Assembly (NCBI RefSeq): GCF_000153325.1
Contig: NZ_CH724143.1
Location: 244,784-308,783, forward strand
Reading direction: 5' to 3'
Origin: Photobacterium sp. SKA34
Lineage (GTDB): Bacteria > Pseudomonadota > Gammaproteobacteria > Enterobacterales > Vibrionaceae
DNA length: 64,000 nucleotides
Made by a program: the position numbers and the translations under genes. Positions 51,020 to 61,623 of this stretch are shown in pieces. Within the stretch, counting starts at the first letter, position 1. Each line of letters begins with the position of its first letter. Under the pieces are notes generated by a model. The model did no database searches. It worked only from the letters and a program-made list of their open reading frames with translations, and was not told the origin of the DNA.

Positions 51020-51389
51020 TGGTGGAGCTGGCGGGATTTGAACCCGCGTCCAAAATCAGTCTAACAGATGGCGCTACATGTTTAGTCAATCTTTATTCTC
51101 GTATCCACACTGCGAATTGACACGCTATGCTAATACATACCAGAATTCTATTTCGCGGTTCATCTCTCTAGTCAAAGAATCCCTCGCTATCTCGTTTGGG
51201 TTTGAACCCCTGTTATTCCCCGTCTTACAAGCGGAAGCTAGGGCAGGAGCGCTCTTAGCAGGGTATTAAGCTGCTAGTGCGTAGTTTTCGTCGTTTGCGA
51301 CTATTTTTTTGCGGCTGTTTAACGAGGCAAACCGCACCTCGACATGCTCCACAAGCCTTCGTGATCCTGTCGAATCCTGAATCAGCCCC
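51020..51389 (-). ncRNA. ssrA: transfer-messenger RNA (tmRNA)
   Basis: 370 nt on the minus strand. The 5' end GGGGCTGATTCAGGATTCGAC and the 3' tRNA-like end with GGTTCAAATCC and encoded CCA match the tmRNA consensus. It rescues stalled ribosomes with SmpB, encoded just upstream on the same strand. The tag frame lies at 51266-51298. Confidence 0.97.
51266..51298 (-). other. tmRNA tag peptide frame ANDENYALAA
   Basis: Resume codon GCA at 51298-51296, ten codons giving ANDENYALAA, then TAA. Identical to the E. coli tag. Confidence 0.96.
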
Positions 51390-51501
51390 AGATGCGTTTG
51401 ATGTTAGCAGAATAATTAACTAGGTCAACAGGTATATTATAATTCAATTACCAAGTGATTGATTACTATTCAAATGCTAACACCATGTTGTATTAAGTAA
51501 C

Positions 51502-51984
51502 TTAACGGTTATTACCTTTCAAGATTCTCGCTTTATCGCGCTGCCAATCTTTTGCTTTACTGTCTGCACGTTTGTCATGCAACTTCTTACCACGAGCGGT
51601 ACCAATTTTGATTTTTACAAAAGAGGTGCTCCAGTACATGTTTAGTGCAACGATTGTATCGCCTTCACGGTTTACCGAATCGGCCAACTTTCTAAGTTCA
51701 CGACGGTTAAGCAATAGCTTACGTACGCGTGTTGGATCGGCAACCACGTGAGTAGATGCTGCATTTAATGGAGCAATGGTTAAACCTGAAATAAAGGCTT
51801 CGTCATTGCGTAAGAAAACATAACTTTCAGTCATATTTACTTTACCGTCACGGATAGCTTTTACTTCCCACCCTTGTAGTACCATACCTGCTTCGTATTC
51901 ATCACCGATGGCAAATTCGAATCGAGCACTTTTATTTTTGGCAATAGTGTTACTGCCTGGCTTTTTGTTTGGTTTTTTAGCCAT
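51502..51984 (-). CDS. smpB: SsrA-binding protein SmpB
   Basis: Binds the tRNA-like part of tmRNA and delivers it to stalled ribosomes. 160 residues; OB-fold core with [28 protein letters not shown] stretch near residues 21-44, the KKLHDKR motif and basic tail [16 protein letters not shown] that enters the decoding centre. Same strand and next to ssrA. GAGGTCATC precedes the ATG. Confidence 0.97.
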   Translation of the reverse strand: MAKKPNKKPGSNTIAKNKSARFEFAIGDEYEAGMVLQGWEVKAIRDGKVNMTESYVFLRNDEAFISGLTIAPLNAASTHVVADPTRVRKLLLNRRELRKLADSVNREGDTIVALNMYWSTSFVKIKIGTARGKKLHDKRADSKAKDWQRDKARILKGNNR

Positions 51985-52188
51985 GATGACCTCTTAAAGT
52001 CGGTGTTGCTGTCCCAAATATGCACAAATAATGCTGTATTTGGTCGAATAAGCTATTGAACTTAACATAATTAATCTTTCAAACAATAGTAATTTTGGAA
52101 GAATGAAAACTAATGATATTATATGGCCATCTATTTTAGCTTCTAAATACTGGCTTTATAGAGAAATCTGTTCTTTGAAGGAGATTCT

Positions 52189-52623
52189 ATGGCACAAATT
52201 AGCCGCTCTGCACTTGTTCCATTTAGTGCCCAACAAATGTTTGAATTAGTTAATGATGTAGAGTCATATCCAACATTTCTACCAGGCTGTTCTGGAAGTA
52301 AAGTTATTGAATCTTCTCAAGAACACATGATGGCATCTGTCGATGTAGCAAAGGCCGGTATTCGCAAAACATTTGTTACGCATAATAAATTGGTCGATTT
52401 TAATCAAATTGATATGCAGTTGATAGATGGCCCATTCCGTAAGCTTGTTGGTGGATGGACGTTTACAGAATTAGATTCAACAGCATGTAAAATTGAGTTT
52501 AATCTGGAATTTGAATTTACTAGCAGTTTGATAGATGCGGCTTTTGGTAAAATTTTCCGTGATCTAACTGGTAGTATGGTTCAGGCTTTTACTCAGCGAG
52601 CAAAAGAAGTTTATGCATTCTGA
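52189..52623 (+). CDS. ratA: START/coenzyme Q-binding domain protein RatA
   Basis: 144-residue protein of the polyketide cyclase/Coq10 fold, beginning MAQISRSALVPFSAQQMFELV and containing DVESYPTFLPGCSGSKV, typical of RatA. E. coli RatA was reported as an inhibitor of ribosome subunit joining, whereas homology to Coq10 suggests a ubiquinone-binding role; the sequence cannot choose. GAAGGAGAT precedes the ATG. Overlaps ratB by 11 bp. Confidence 0.92.
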   Translation: MAQISRSALVPFSAQQMFELVNDVESYPTFLPGCSGSKVIESSQEHMMASVDVAKAGIRKTFVTHNKLVDFNQIDMQLIDGPFRKLVGGWTFTELDSTACKIEFNLEFEFTSSLIDAAFGKIFRDLTGSMVQAFTQRAKEVYAF

Positions 52624-52927
52624 TCAACCACTGATACACGTTGAGGTTGTATACGCATTACCCAATATGCAGCGCGTATTAAAATTAGCAGTTGTTGCTG
52701 ATACGCCCATCCAAGAAATTATCGAACAATCTGGCATTCTAGGCATGTATCCTGATATTGACTTAAAGAAGAATAAAGTTGGGATTTATAGCCGAAATGT
52801 GAAGCTAGATGGTACGGCAAGAGAAGGGGATAGAATTGAAATTTATCGCCCATTAGTTGCCGATCCTCGTGAGATCCGCCGCAAGCGCGCAGAGCAGGCT
52901 AAATTAGAAGCTGATAAAAATAAATAA
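52613..52927 (+). CDS. ratB: RnfH/RatB family ubiquitin-fold protein
   Basis: 104 residues of the RnfH family (beta-grasp fold), with HVEVVYALPNMQRV near the start and GDRIEIYRPLVADPREIRRK at the end, the family signature. Function not established. Overlap of 11 bp with ratA implies coupled translation; the pair is conserved next to smpB. Confidence 0.9.
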   Translation: MHSDQPLIHVEVVYALPNMQRVLKLAVVADTPIQEIIEQSGILGMYPDIDLKKNKVGIYSRNVKLDGTAREGDRIEIYRPLVADPREIRRKRAEQAKLEADKNK

Positions 52928-52954
52928 GCTTTAGAATAGCTGTTTACTAGACAT

Positions 52955-52984
52955 AAAAAAGCTCGCATCAGCGAGCTTTTTTTT
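52955..52984. terminator. bidirectional terminator ratB/bamE
   Basis: AAAAAGCTCGC-ATCA-GCGAGCTTTTT with flanking A and T runs between convergent genes. Confidence 0.9.
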
Positions 52985-53002
52985 AAGTGTATACAAGAGC
53001 TA

Positions 53003-53359
53003 TTAATTCATAGAGTCCATGAATTGGGCACCTTGTTTGAAATCTCCTTTCATACTAACAAGCTGGGCTTGTGGGTTGAAAGTTAAGATCAGATTCTTCT
53101 GGATCGGCTTATCATGGCCGTTCTTTTCATAGAAGATATAGTTCCATCTGTCTGGGTAACTTGGGTCTACCAACATAGGTGTGCCCAGAACATATTGAAC
53201 TTGTGCTTTTGTCATACCGACACGAAGCATATCAACGCTTTTTTGTTCTACGTAGTTGCCTTGGTCGATATCAATACGATAGACCAAACGTTCAGCGATT
53301 GAACAGCCACTAAGTAAGCCTAACGCTAGGGTTAGGGCTGCAATGTTTTTCCAAGTCAT
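53003..53359 (-). CDS. bamE: outer membrane assembly lipoprotein BamE
   Basis: Small lipoprotein of the BAM complex that inserts outer-membrane proteins. 118 residues: signal peptide with lipobox LSGC (Cys 19), then the conserved VYRIDIDQGNYV, VGMTKAQVQYVLGTP and WNYIFYEK. Located between ratAB and recN as in E. coli. Confidence 0.95.
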   Translation of the reverse strand: MTWKNIAALTLALGLLSGCSIAERLVYRIDIDQGNYVEQKSVDMLRVGMTKAQVQYVLGTPMLVDPSYPDRWNYIFYEKNGHDKPIQKNLILTFNPQAQLVSMKGDFKQGAQFMDSMN

Positions 53360-53529
53360 AGCATCCTGGCTTTTTAGCTTTAACTGCTGCGATGATAAAC
53401 AAGGTCTATGCAGAAGTAAAAAGCGGTAAAGAAAAAAAGTAAATAATTTTGATATTCGACTACTACTTCTCGTAATAGTTGCATCTGTGTCTTAGTTTAT
53501 TTCATAACCGCTAAATAAGCGAAACTTAA

Positions 53530-55196
53530 TCAAGCTGCAATGAGTAACTCTTTTGCATTGGCTAATGTTCGTTCAGTAATTTCACTGCCACCGAGTAGAC
53601 GTGCTAATTCTGCAATACGATCGTCTTCTGTTAGAGATCGCATATTCGTTTCTGTCTGTCCTTCCGATGTTTTTTTCGCAACAAACATTTGTTGATGACC
53701 ACAACCTGCGACTTGCGGTAAGTGTGTGACACACATTACTTGGGTTGATTCACCTAAGGTTCTTAGCATTTTTCCGACAATCGCGGCCGTTGGTCCACTG
53801 ATACCCACATCGACTTCATCGAAAATCAAACTTGGTGTTTCTATTTTTTGTGCTGTGATCACTTGAATTGCGAGTGATATACGTGAAAGCTCACCACCCG
53901 ATGCAACTTTACCAAGCGGCTGTAAAGGCTGACCTGGGTTGGTTGAAACTAAAAAGCTAATACTGTCATAACCAATAGGACTAAGCATACGTTCAGGATC
54001 GCTGGCGATATTAATCGAGAACTCACCGTGCTCCATACTAAGCGTATGCATACTTTCAGAGATCTTTTGATCTAGCTCTTTAGCATAACGTTGGCGACTT
54101 TTGCTTAGCTTTTCTGCGGCAAGAAGGCACTTTTGGCGTAATGCTTCTACGTTTTCTGCCATTTCTTCTAAACGTTCATCGCTACAATCAAGATTGTCTA
54201 ATTCTTTAAGTAGATCTTGATGCTTTTGGTATAACTCGTTTGGCATTACGTAATGTTTACGCGCCATCGACATGATTTTAGCTAAGCGCTCTTCTAAATA
54301 GATCAATCGATGTGGATCCATATCTAAGTTATCAAGATAGCTGCGTAGCTCTTGGCTTGCTTCTTGAACTTGAATAATGGCTTCTTCAAGCATTTGCGGG
54401 ATAACATTCAGGCTATTGTCATATTCACCTAAATTGCACACTTGTTGAGATGCCATTTGAAGCAGTTGCAAAGCGTTACCATCGTCATTGTCATAAAGCA
54501 TTGATAATGCCGTTTGGCTTGCAACCGCTAATTCACCACTATTCGATAAGCGTTTGTGCTCTTCTTCAATCTCGTTAAATTCTTCTTCGCCGAGTGCGAG
54601 TTCATCTAATTCTTTTACTTGATATTGTAATAGCTGTTTTTGTGCTTCGTTTTCTTCGCGGCTTTGGGTTAAGCGCTTCAATTCATTATGCGCTTGACGC
54701 CAGCGTTGATACGTTTTACGGGTTTTATCCAGTAACGAATGGTGACTGCATATTGATCTAGCATGTGTTGCTGATATTCAGGACGCATTAATTGCTGGTG
54801 AGCATGTTGTCCGTGAATGTTGATCAGCAATTGTCCCAATGCTTTTTGCTGTGAAGCCGGAACAGGGCTGCCATTAATGAAGCCACGAGAGCGGCCTTCT
54901 TTAGTGATCACACGACGCAAGATACATTCTTCGCCATCCATTAAATCGTTATCTTCTAGCCAACGTCGAGCAGCTTGGTTATTAGCCAATAAAAAAGCGG
55001 CAGATATTTCCGCTTTATCTTCATTAGGACGAACCATAGTTGCTTCTGCACGATCACCAAGGCATAAGCCAAGTGCATCGATAGCGATAGATTTACCTGC
55101 GCCCGTTTCACCTGTAATGGTGGTCATACCGGGTTTAAGTTCAAATTGAAGCGCTTTAACAATGGCAAAATTAGAGATAGTCATGTGTGCCAGCAT
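53530..55196 (-). pseudogene. recN: DNA repair protein RecN, frameshifted as read
   Basis: SMC-like ATPase for double-strand break repair. The first frame (54678-55196) carries [13 protein letters not shown], Walker A GETGAGKS and ends after the HGQHAHQQL region; the second (53530-54681) continues with coiled coil, ASGGELSRI and [12 protein letters not shown] to the normal C-terminus. The frames are joined if one T is restored on the plus strand between 54746 and 54747, which would read [12 protein letters not shown]. All other conserved parts are intact, so this is either a recent mutation or a sequencing error. Two LexA boxes lie upstream. Confidence 0.92.
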
Positions 55197-55218
55197 GTGT
55201 TCACCTGTTTAAATCAAC

Positions 55219-55238
55219 ACCTGTTTTTACATACAGTA
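55219..55238 (-). promoter_or_regulatory. LexA box, proximal to recN
   Basis: Core CTGT-TTTTACAT-ACAG at 55221-55236 fits CTGT-N8-ACAG exactly, 25 bp before the recN start. Confidence 0.8.
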
Positions 55239-55240
55239 TA

Positions 55241-55260
55241 TACTGTATCTATAACCAGTA
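55241..55260 (-). promoter_or_regulatory. LexA box, distal to recN
   Basis: TACTGTATCTATAACCAGTA is close to the full 20-bp SOS consensus and to the E. coli recN box. Two bases from the other box. Confidence 0.85.
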
Positions 55261-55387
55261 AAGTCTTGAGTGAGAAAATATGCTGAAAAATTTGATTTAG
55301 GTTAAGTTAATGATATGCAGATAGAAATAAAGCCAGTACGAGGCTGGCTTTATGAAAATGTTTATTCTTGTAGAGGGTGATAGAGGA

Positions 55388-56269
55388 TCAGAAAAGGCGG
55401 CTTGACCAACCTAGCTTTCCTCTTAGCACGTTGTAGTAACTGTAATCTTTAGGGTGGATCAGCTGTAATCTGTCTTTACTTTGGTAAATATGGATTTCAT
55501 CACCAGGGCTCACAGGTAAAGAGACTTGCCCATCACAGCTGACTTCAAGCGTACTACCATTGTTAGGTGAAACCAGCAGCTTAATACAGCGATCGCCATC
55601 AACCACTAATGGGCGACAAGAAAGCGTATGCGGGAACATTGGCACGAGAGCTATCGCATTTAAACTAGGTGATAAGATTGGACCACCGCCTGACAGTGAA
55701 TAAGCCGTAGAGCCTGTTGGTGTCGCAATAATCAAACCATCAGAACGCTGTGAGAAGGCAAAGCTATCATCAATATAGACTTCAAACTCGATCATATGAG
55801 CGATTTTATCAGGGTGAAGTACGGCTTCATTTAATGCGGCATTTCGACTTTTCACTTGTCCATGACGGTGCACTTCTGCTTCAAGTAAAAATCGATCTTC
55901 TTTAATAAAGTTGCCATTAAGAACACGTGTTAGTGGTGCTTCAAAATCATCAGGATCAAGATCGGTAAGAAACCCCAAGTTACCGCGGTTAACACCAATG
56001 ACGGAGATATCAAAACGAGAGAGAACACGTGCTGCACCCAGCATATTGCCGTCACCACCCACTACAATGGCAAGATCAGCTTTTTCACCTAATGTGAGTA
56101 AATCACAAAAACATTCTTCAGGGATCTCAAGATCATCAGAGAGACGATGATCGAGTAATACGGTGTAGTTTTGTGCCACTAACCATTGATATAGGCTCAT
56201 GTGAGTCTGTAATGCATCAGGGTTACGTGGTTTACCTATTAACGCAATGGTGTCAAAAATTCGCGTCAT
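55388..56269 (-). CDS. nadK: NAD kinase
   Basis: ATP-dependent phosphorylation of NAD to NADP. 293 residues; the [12 protein letters not shown] loop (about 70-81), [10 protein letters not shown] and [13 protein letters not shown] are the family motifs. Divergent from grpE across about 190 bp and on the recN strand, the order seen in Vibrio and E. coli. Confidence 0.97.
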   Translation of the reverse strand: MTRIFDTIALIGKPRNPDALQTHMSLYQWLVAQNYTVLLDHRLSDDLEIPEECFCDLLTLGEKADLAIVVGGDGNMLGAARVLSRFDISVIGVNRGNLGFLTDLDPDDFEAPLTRVLNGNFIKEDRFLLEAEVHRHGQVKSRNAALNEAVLHPDKIAHMIEFEVYIDDSFAFSQRSDGLIIATPTGSTAYSLSGGGPILSPSLNAIALVPMFPHTLSCRPLVVDGDRCIKLLVSPNNGSTLEVSCDGQVSLPVSPGDEIHIYQSKDRLQLIHPKDYSYYNVLRGKLGWSSRLF

Positions 56270-56346
56270 CTCTTTGTTCCAACATCTAATAGTGAGGGCA
56301 GTATAGCCTTAGAAAAAATAACTTGTCGCTGTTTGTTATCAATATT

Positions 56347-56378
56347 GGGTTGAATCATTGAACTTCATCCCCATAATA
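56347..56378 (+). promoter_or_regulatory. sigma-32 type promoter of grpE
   Basis: GGGTTGAA at 56347-56354, 14 bases, then CCCCATAAT from 56369; close to the heat-shock consensus CTTGAA/CCCCATNT. Confidence 0.7.
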
Positions 56379-56461
56379 TGCCCAAGACTGTTTAAAAGTA
56401 GTGGCGTAGAATAGTCTACTACTGATTATACATACCCAATTATCTTGGCGGAGAACAACGC

Positions 56462-57076
56462 ATGACTATCAAAAACCACAATGTACAGGATGAGCAGCTA
56501 AATGATGCAGTTGACGCTGTTGAAGTAGAGGCTGTAGAGGGTGAGTTTGTTGAATCAGAACAAGAATTATACGAATCTCGTATTGCAGAGCTAGAATCGG
56601 CGCTACTGTCAAGTGAAGCACAAGCTAATGAAGCGAAAGATGCGGCATTACGTGCACGCGCAGAAGGCGAAAATATTCGTCGTCGTAGTGAGCAAGAAAT
56701 TGATAAAGCACGTAAGTATGCATTAAACAAATTTGCAGAAGAATTATTACCTGTTATTGATAACCTTGAGCGTGCACTTGAGATGGCAGACAAGACTGAT
56801 GAATCATCAAAAGCGATGATGGAAGGTGTTGAGCTAACGCTAAAAACAATGACAGACACCGTTGCTAAATTTGGTTTAGCGCAAATTAACCCACAAGGTG
56901 AAGCGTTTAACCCTGAATTCCACCAAGCTATGGCAATTCAAGAAAGCACTGATTTTGCACCAAACACAGTAATGATGGTGATGCAAAAAGGTTATGAGCT
57001 AAATGGCCGTGTGATCCGTCCTGCAATGGTGATGGTATCTAAAGCTGCGGCAGGTAACGTAAATACTCAAGCGTAA
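56462..57076 (+). CDS. grpE: nucleotide exchange factor GrpE
   Basis: Releases ADP from DnaK. 204 residues: acidic disordered N-terminus, long coiled coil (about 35-90) and the C-terminal beta domain with NPEFHQAM and [26 protein letters not shown] precedes the ATG. Own terminator, then dnaK; likely heat-shock controlled from the site upstream. Confidence 0.96.
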   Translation: MTIKNHNVQDEQLNDAVDAVEVEAVEGEFVESEQELYESRIAELESALLSSEAQANEAKDAALRARAEGENIRRRSEQEIDKARKYALNKFAEELLPVIDNLERALEMADKTDESSKAMMEGVELTLKTMTDTVAKFGLAQINPQGEAFNPEFHQAMAIQESTDFAPNTVMMVMQKGYELNGRVIRPAMVMVSKAAAGNVNTQA

Positions 57077-57098
57077 TAACGTTTATCAGCTAAAGTAT

Positions 57099-57135
57099 AA
57101 AAGCCCACTTAAGTGGGTTTTTTTATTTTTTTTGA
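57099..57135 (+). terminator. terminator after grpE
   Basis: AAGCCCACTT/AAGTGGGTTT palindrome followed by a long T run. Confidence 0.8.
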
Positions 57136-57151
57136 AAATATTTTTGTTTTG

Positions 57152-57184
57152 CCCTTGAAAAGCATTCTGGCGACCTTATTTAGT
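57152..57184 (+). promoter_or_regulatory. sigma-32 type promoter of dnaK
   Basis: CCCTTGAA at 57152-57159, about 14 bases, then CCTTATTTAG; the following TTTAGTAGTCA is the same as at E. coli dnaK P1. Confidence 0.7.
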
Positions 57185-57291
57185 AGTCATAAGACATTAA
57201 ACATATTTGTCACGGGTAAAGCCCGAACCGCTAACTTTAGAATCCGTTCTAGGTGTAGCAAGTAAATATAACGAATTTCGGAGATAGTCTG

Positions 57292-59205
57292 ATGGGTAAA
57301 ATCATTGGTATTGACTTAGGTACTACAAACTCTTGTGTAGCAGTACTTGACGGCGACAAACCACGTGTAATCGAAAACGCAGAAGGCGAGCGTACAACAG
57401 CATCAGTTGTTGCCTACACTCAAGATGGTGAAACGCTAGTTGGTCAACCAGCAAAACGTCAGGCAGTAACAAACCCTGAAAACACACTATTCGCAATCAA
57501 GCGTCTAATCGGTCGTCGTTTTGAGGACGAAGAAGTTCAGCGTGATATCGAAATCATGCCTTACAAAATTGTTAAGGCTGACAACGGTGATGCATGGGTA
57601 GAAGCAAAAGGCCAAAAAATGGCTGCTCCTCAAGTATCTGCTGAAATTCTGAAGAAAATGAAGAAAACAGCTGAAGATTACCTTGGCGAGTCAGTAACTG
57701 GCGCAGTAATCACAGTTCCTGCTTACTTCAACGATGCGCAGCGTCAAGCAACAAAAGATGCTGGCCGTATCGCAGGTTTAGATGTTAAACGTATCATTAA
57801 CGAACCAACAGCAGCAGCGCTAGCTTACGGCCTAGACAAACAAGGTGGTGATCGCACTATCGCTGTTTATGACCTTGGTGGTGGTACTTTTGATATTTCA
57901 ATCATCGAGATTGATGAAGTTGAAGGTGAGAAAACATTTGAAGTTCTAGCAACTAACGGTGATACACACCTTGGTGGTGAAGACTTCGATACTCGTCTAA
58001 TTAACTACTTAGTAGAAGAATTCAAGAAAGAGCAAGGTATCAATCTTAAGACCGATCCTCTTGCGATGCAGCGTCTAAAAGAAGCTGCAGAAAAAGCGAA
58101 AATCGAACTATCATCTGCACAACAAACTGATGTAAACCTACCTTACATTACAGCAGATGCTACTGGTCCTAAGCACATGAACATCAAAGTGACTCGTGCA
58201 AAACTAGAATCTCTAGTTGAAGACCTAGTTCAACGCTCTCTAGACCCACTAAAAGTTGCGCTAGCAGATGCTGACCTAACTGTTGGTGACATCACAGATG
58301 TTATCCTAGTTGGTGGTCAAACTCGTATGCCTATGGTTCAAGCTAAAGTAACTGAATTCTTTGGTAAAGAGCCACGTAAAGACGTTAACCCTGATGAAGC
58401 GGTTGCTGTAGGTGCTGCTGTTCAAGGTGGTGTACTTGCTGGTGATGTTAAAGACGTTCTACTTCTAGACGTTACTCCACTATCTCTTGGTATTGAAACC
58501 ATGGGTGGCGTAATGACTAAACTTATCGAGAAGAACACAACTATCCCAACAAAAGCGAACCAAGTGTTCTCTACTGCTGAAGATAACCAAAGCGCGGTAA
58601 CTATCCACGTAATTCAAGGTGAGCGTAAGCAAGCAAGCTTCAACAAGTCTCTAGGTCAATTCAACCTAGAAGGCATTCAAGCTGCACCTCGTGGTATGCC
58701 ACAAATCGAAGTAACTTTCGACCTTGATGCTGATGGTATCCTAAACGTATCTGCAAAAGATAAGACTACGGGTAAAGAGCAGAAGATCACTATCCAAGCG
58801 TCTGGTGGTCTAAGCGATGCTGATATCGAGAAAATGGTTCAAGAAGCTGAAGCTAACAAAGAAAACGACAAAAAGTTTGAAGAGTTAGTTACTGCTCGTA
58901 ACCAAGCTGACCAGCTAATTCACGGTACTCGTAAGCAAATCGAAGAAGCGGGTGACGCACTTCCTGCTGATGAGAAAGCAAAAATCGAAGCTGCAGTTGC
59001 TGAACTAGAAGAAGCACGTAAAGGCGAAGATAAAGAAGCAATTGATGCGAAAGTTCAAGCAGTTGTTGCTGCTTCTCAAAAGCTAATGGAAATCGCTCAA
59101 CAGAAAGCACAAGCTCAACAAGCTGATGGTGCTGGTGAGCAACAAGCTAAGCAAGACGACGACGTTGTTGATGCTGAGTTTGAAGAAGTTAAAGACAACA
59201 AATAA
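57292..59205 (+). CDS. dnaK: chaperone DnaK (Hsp70)
   Basis: ATP-driven chaperone of 637 residues. Visible are [13 protein letters not shown] (residues 5-17), [11 protein letters not shown], the interdomain linker [15 protein letters not shown] (about 385-400), the substrate-binding domain and the C-terminal EEVKDNK end. Codon use is highly biased. About 100 bp ahead of dnaJ, with an intervening hairpin. Confidence 0.98.
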   Translation: MGKIIGIDLGTTNSCVAVLDGDKPRVIENAEGERTTASVVAYTQDGETLVGQPAKRQAVTNPENTLFAIKRLIGRRFEDEEVQRDIEIMPYKIVKADNGDAWVEAKGQKMAAPQVSAEILKKMKKTAEDYLGESVTGAVITVPAYFNDAQRQATKDAGRIAGLDVKRIINEPTAAALAYGLDKQGGDRTIAVYDLGGGTFDISIIEIDEVEGEKTFEVLATNGDTHLGGEDFDTRLINYLVEEFKKEQGINLKTDPLAMQRLKEAAEKAKIELSSAQQTDVNLPYITADATGPKHMNIKVTRAKLESLVEDLVQRSLDPLKVALADADLTVGDITDVILVGGQTRMPMVQAKVTEFFGKEPRKDVNPDEAVAVGAAVQGGVLAGDVKDVLLLDVTPLSLGIETMGGVMTKLIEKNTTIPTKANQVFSTAEDNQSAVTIHVIQGERKQASFNKSLGQFNLEGIQAAPRGMPQIEVTFDLDADGILNVSAKDKTTGKEQKITIQASGGLSDADIEKMVQEAEANKENDKKFEELVTARNQADQLIHGTRKQIEEAGDALPADEKAKIEAAVAELEEARKGEDKEAIDAKVQAVVAASQKLMEIAQQKAQAQQADGAGEQQAKQDDDVVDAEFEEVKDNK

Positions 59206-59244
59206 GAACGTTATTAATATCTATTAATTAACATCTTATTTAAA

Positions 59245-59278
59245 TTACGGGCGTTTGAGGTTACTCTAACGCCCGTAA
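59245..59278 (+). other. dnaK-dnaJ intergenic hairpin
   Basis: TTACGGGCGTT-T-GAG / CTC-T-AACGCCCGTAA with a GTTA loop and no following T run. Probably an mRNA stability or partial attenuation element that separates dnaK from dnaJ levels. Confidence 0.6.
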
Positions 59279-59306
59279 CTATATCTAGCCAGGTGACAAT
59301 CAAGTT

Positions 59307-60449
59307 ATGTCTAAACGTGATTTATATGAAGTGCTAGGCGTAGCCCGTGACGCAGGTGAGCGTGACATTAAAAAGGCTTATAAGCGCTTAGCAATGAAGT
59401 TCCACCCCGACCGTAACCAGGGTGACGACGAGTCAGCAGAGAAATTCAAAGAAGTGAAATATGCTTATGAAATTCTAACTGATGGCCAAAAACGCGCAGC
59501 TTACGATCAGTACGGCCATGCAGCCTTTGAACAAGGTGGAATGGGCGGCGGTGGCGGCGGCTTCGGCGGCGGTGCAGACTTTAGCGACATCTTTGGTGAT
59601 GTGTTTGGCGATATCTTTGGTGGTGGCGGTGGTCGTCGTCAACAACGCGCACAGCGTGGCTCAGATCTTCGCTACAACATGGAACTGACGTTAGAAGAAG
59701 CTGTTCGCGGTTGTTCAAAAGAAATCCGTGTACCTACCTTAGTAGGTTGTGACTCTTGTGATGGTTCTGGTGCAAAGAAAGGTTCATCAGCAACAACATG
59801 TGGTACTTGTCACGGTGCTGGTCAAGTACAAATGCGTCAAGGTTTCTTTGCGGTTCAGCAAACTTGTCCACACTGTCATGGCCGCGGTCAAATCATCAAA
59901 GACCCATGTAATAAGTGTCATGGCGAAGGCCGTGTAGAAGAAACCAAAACGTTATCAGTTAAAATTCCAGCAGGTGTTGATACTGGCGACCGTATTCGTC
60001 TAACTGGCGAAGGGGAAGCGGGTGAATTTGGCGCTCCAGCAGGTGACTTGTACGTACAAGTACATGTAAAAGAACACAACATTTTCCAACGTGATGGCAA
60101 TAACCTACATTGCGAAGTACCTGTAAGCTTTACAATGGCGGCATTAGGTGGGGAAGTTGAAGTTCCAACCCTAGATGGTCGTGTAAGCTTGAAAGTACCA
60201 GCTGAAATGCAAACGGGTCGTATGTTCCGTATGCGTGGTAAAGGTGTTGATTCTGTTCGTGGCGGTATGACGGGCGATCTTATTTGTAAGTTAGTGGTTG
60301 AAACGCCTGTTAACTTAAGCTCACGCCAAAAAGAATTACTTCAAGAGCTTGAAGAAACGTTTGGTGGCAAAGCTGCAAGTAAGCATAAACCAAAATCAGA
60401 AGGTTTCTTTAAAGGTGTGAAGAAGTTTTTTGATGATTTAACGAACTAA
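59307..60449 (+). CDS. dnaJ: co-chaperone DnaJ
   Basis: Stimulates DnaK ATPase and delivers substrates. 380 residues: J domain with FHPDRN (HPD at about 33-35), Gly/Phe-rich linker (about 75-110), four zinc motifs [24 protein letters not shown] and CNKCHGEG (about 148-210), and C-terminal substrate domains. CAGGTGAC precedes the ATG. Confidence 0.97.
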   Translation: MSKRDLYEVLGVARDAGERDIKKAYKRLAMKFHPDRNQGDDESAEKFKEVKYAYEILTDGQKRAAYDQYGHAAFEQGGMGGGGGGFGGGADFSDIFGDVFGDIFGGGGGRRQQRAQRGSDLRYNMELTLEEAVRGCSKEIRVPTLVGCDSCDGSGAKKGSSATTCGTCHGAGQVQMRQGFFAVQQTCPHCHGRGQIIKDPCNKCHGEGRVEETKTLSVKIPAGVDTGDRIRLTGEGEAGEFGAPAGDLYVQVHVKEHNIFQRDGNNLHCEVPVSFTMAALGGEVEVPTLDGRVSLKVPAEMQTGRMFRMRGKGVDSVRGGMTGDLICKLVVETPVNLSSRQKELLQELEETFGGKAASKHKPKSEGFFKGVKKFFDDLTN

Positions 60450-60469
60450 AAGTAGTTAAACACTGAATT

Positions 60470-60500
60470 TTAAAAGCCGACGTAATGTCGGCTTTTTTGT
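60470..60500 (+). terminator. terminator after dnaJ
   Basis: AAAAGCCGAC-GTAAT-GTCGGCTTTTTT, also usable by convergent pilE. Confidence 0.85.
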
Positions 60501-60519
60501 ATCTATAAATCTTTTCGAC

Positions 60520-60909
60520 TTACCAACAAGAAGCTGGGGTACCTGTACCATTTTGATTCAGGGTTAAATTGCCACACTCATCTTGATTCTGCCCTTTATC
60601 AGACTTTGCTGTAGCCGTGATTGTATAAGAACCTGTAGCACTCGATATACTAAATGCGTAACGATTACTGTCTGTATCGCAAATGGTGCAATTACTACTA
60701 CTAATAACTGGCGAATTGTAGTTACTATTTTGGGTGAAATGCTCTTCGAGATTTAGCTGTACTTTAATCATATCTCCCATTGCTAGCGTTCTATGCCCTT
60801 TTAAAACATAAGATTGGTAAGAAGGGTAGGCTATTGCTGTTAGCACTCCAATAATCGCAACGGCGATTAACATTTCGATCAGAGTCACGCCTTTTTGTTT
60901 AGTCATCAT
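60520..60909 (-). CDS. pilE: type IV minor pilin, PilE-like
   Basis: Prepilin of 129 residues with a short leader MMTKQKG, cleavage before VTLIEMLIAVAIIGVLTAIA and Glu5 of the mature form. The C-terminal part has two pairs of Cys (NCTICD and ECGN...SCW), typical of minor pilins. Divergent from fimT across about 130 bp. In V. cholerae a pilin cluster lies at the same place after dnaJ. ATG 60909 or 60906 may be used. Confidence 0.85.
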   Translation of the reverse strand: MMTKQKGVTLIEMLIAVAIIGVLTAIAYPSYQSYVLKGHRTLAMGDMIKVQLNLEEHFTQNSNYNSPVISSSNCTICDTDSNRYAFSISSATGSYTITATAKSDKGQNQDECGNLTLNQNGTGTPASCW

Positions 60910-61041
60910 CCTTAATCTCTTTATTTTACGAGTTCCATCGATATCTGATTTTTATCTTATCCTTGCTATTTTGCGTTGATGTTAATCTATCAATCAAGGT
61001 GCTCTTAAGGATCAAGAGCCGTATTAAAAGGGATTTGAGGA

Positions 61042-61623
61042 ATGGCTCGCGAAAAGGCTTCCTATTTTCATTACATACATCGGCATGATAAACGACAGCA
61101 AGGATTTACCTTGTTGGAGTTGGTGCTCGCAATATCTGTAATGAGCGTCCTTCTGGCAATTGCAGCGCCCAGTTTTAGCCAATTAATTGAAACTAATAAG
61201 ATTAAGCGATTAGCAACAGAAGTTGAGTGGTTTTTAGTACAAGCGAAATATGAAGCGGTGATGAGAGGTAGTAATGTATATATCCATAAAGTTACTTCTC
61301 CTGTTCCGCAATGGTGTTTATTTTCATCACTTAGTGCATCTATAGGTAGTAGTGATTGCTCTAATCCCCCAAATAATTTATTAGGCTTAGTCGCAAGTTC
61401 TAATTTTGAATTAGTGACATTAGATTCATCTTCAACTTTAACTCATTTCTATTTTGATCCTATTTATGGAAAACCTGAATTTGCAGCAATTGGCGGTAAT
61501 TATACTTATTCATTAGATCAATATACTTTCAAAACCGTACTTTATAGTCCTACAGGACGAATATATAGCTGTATTCTAGCGCCTTCGATATCAGGTAAGG
61601 TGGGTAGTTATGAGCAATGCTAA
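61042..61623 (+). CDS. fimT: GspH/FimT-family minor pseudopilin
   Basis: Predicted initiator-type minor pilin of 193 residues. The leader ends RQQG, followed by FTLLELVLAISVMSVLLAIA with Glu5. It continues with the GspH-like beta domain. First gene of the plus-strand minor-pilin set; its end overlaps the pilW start by 14 bp. GAGGA precedes the ATG. Assigned to FimT by position and the N-terminal family pattern. Confidence 0.85.
   Translation: MAREKASYFHYIHRHDKRQQGFTLLELVLAISVMSVLLAIAAPSFSQLIETNKIKRLATEVEWFLVQAKYEAVMRGSNVYIHKVTSPVPQWCLFSSLSASIGSSDCSNPPNNLLGLVASSNFELVTLDSSSTLTHFYFDPIYGKPEFAAIGGNYTYSLDQYTFKTVLYSPTGRIYSCILAPSISGKVGSYEQC

Noticed and set aside
51078..51269. Plus-strand open frame inside the tmRNA gene
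   Set aside because: Antisense to ssrA; the RNA gene explains the conservation.
54678..54760. Programmed frameshift in recN
   Set aside because: No slippery heptamer or downstream structure typical of programmed shifting was seen, and recN homologues are read in a single frame.
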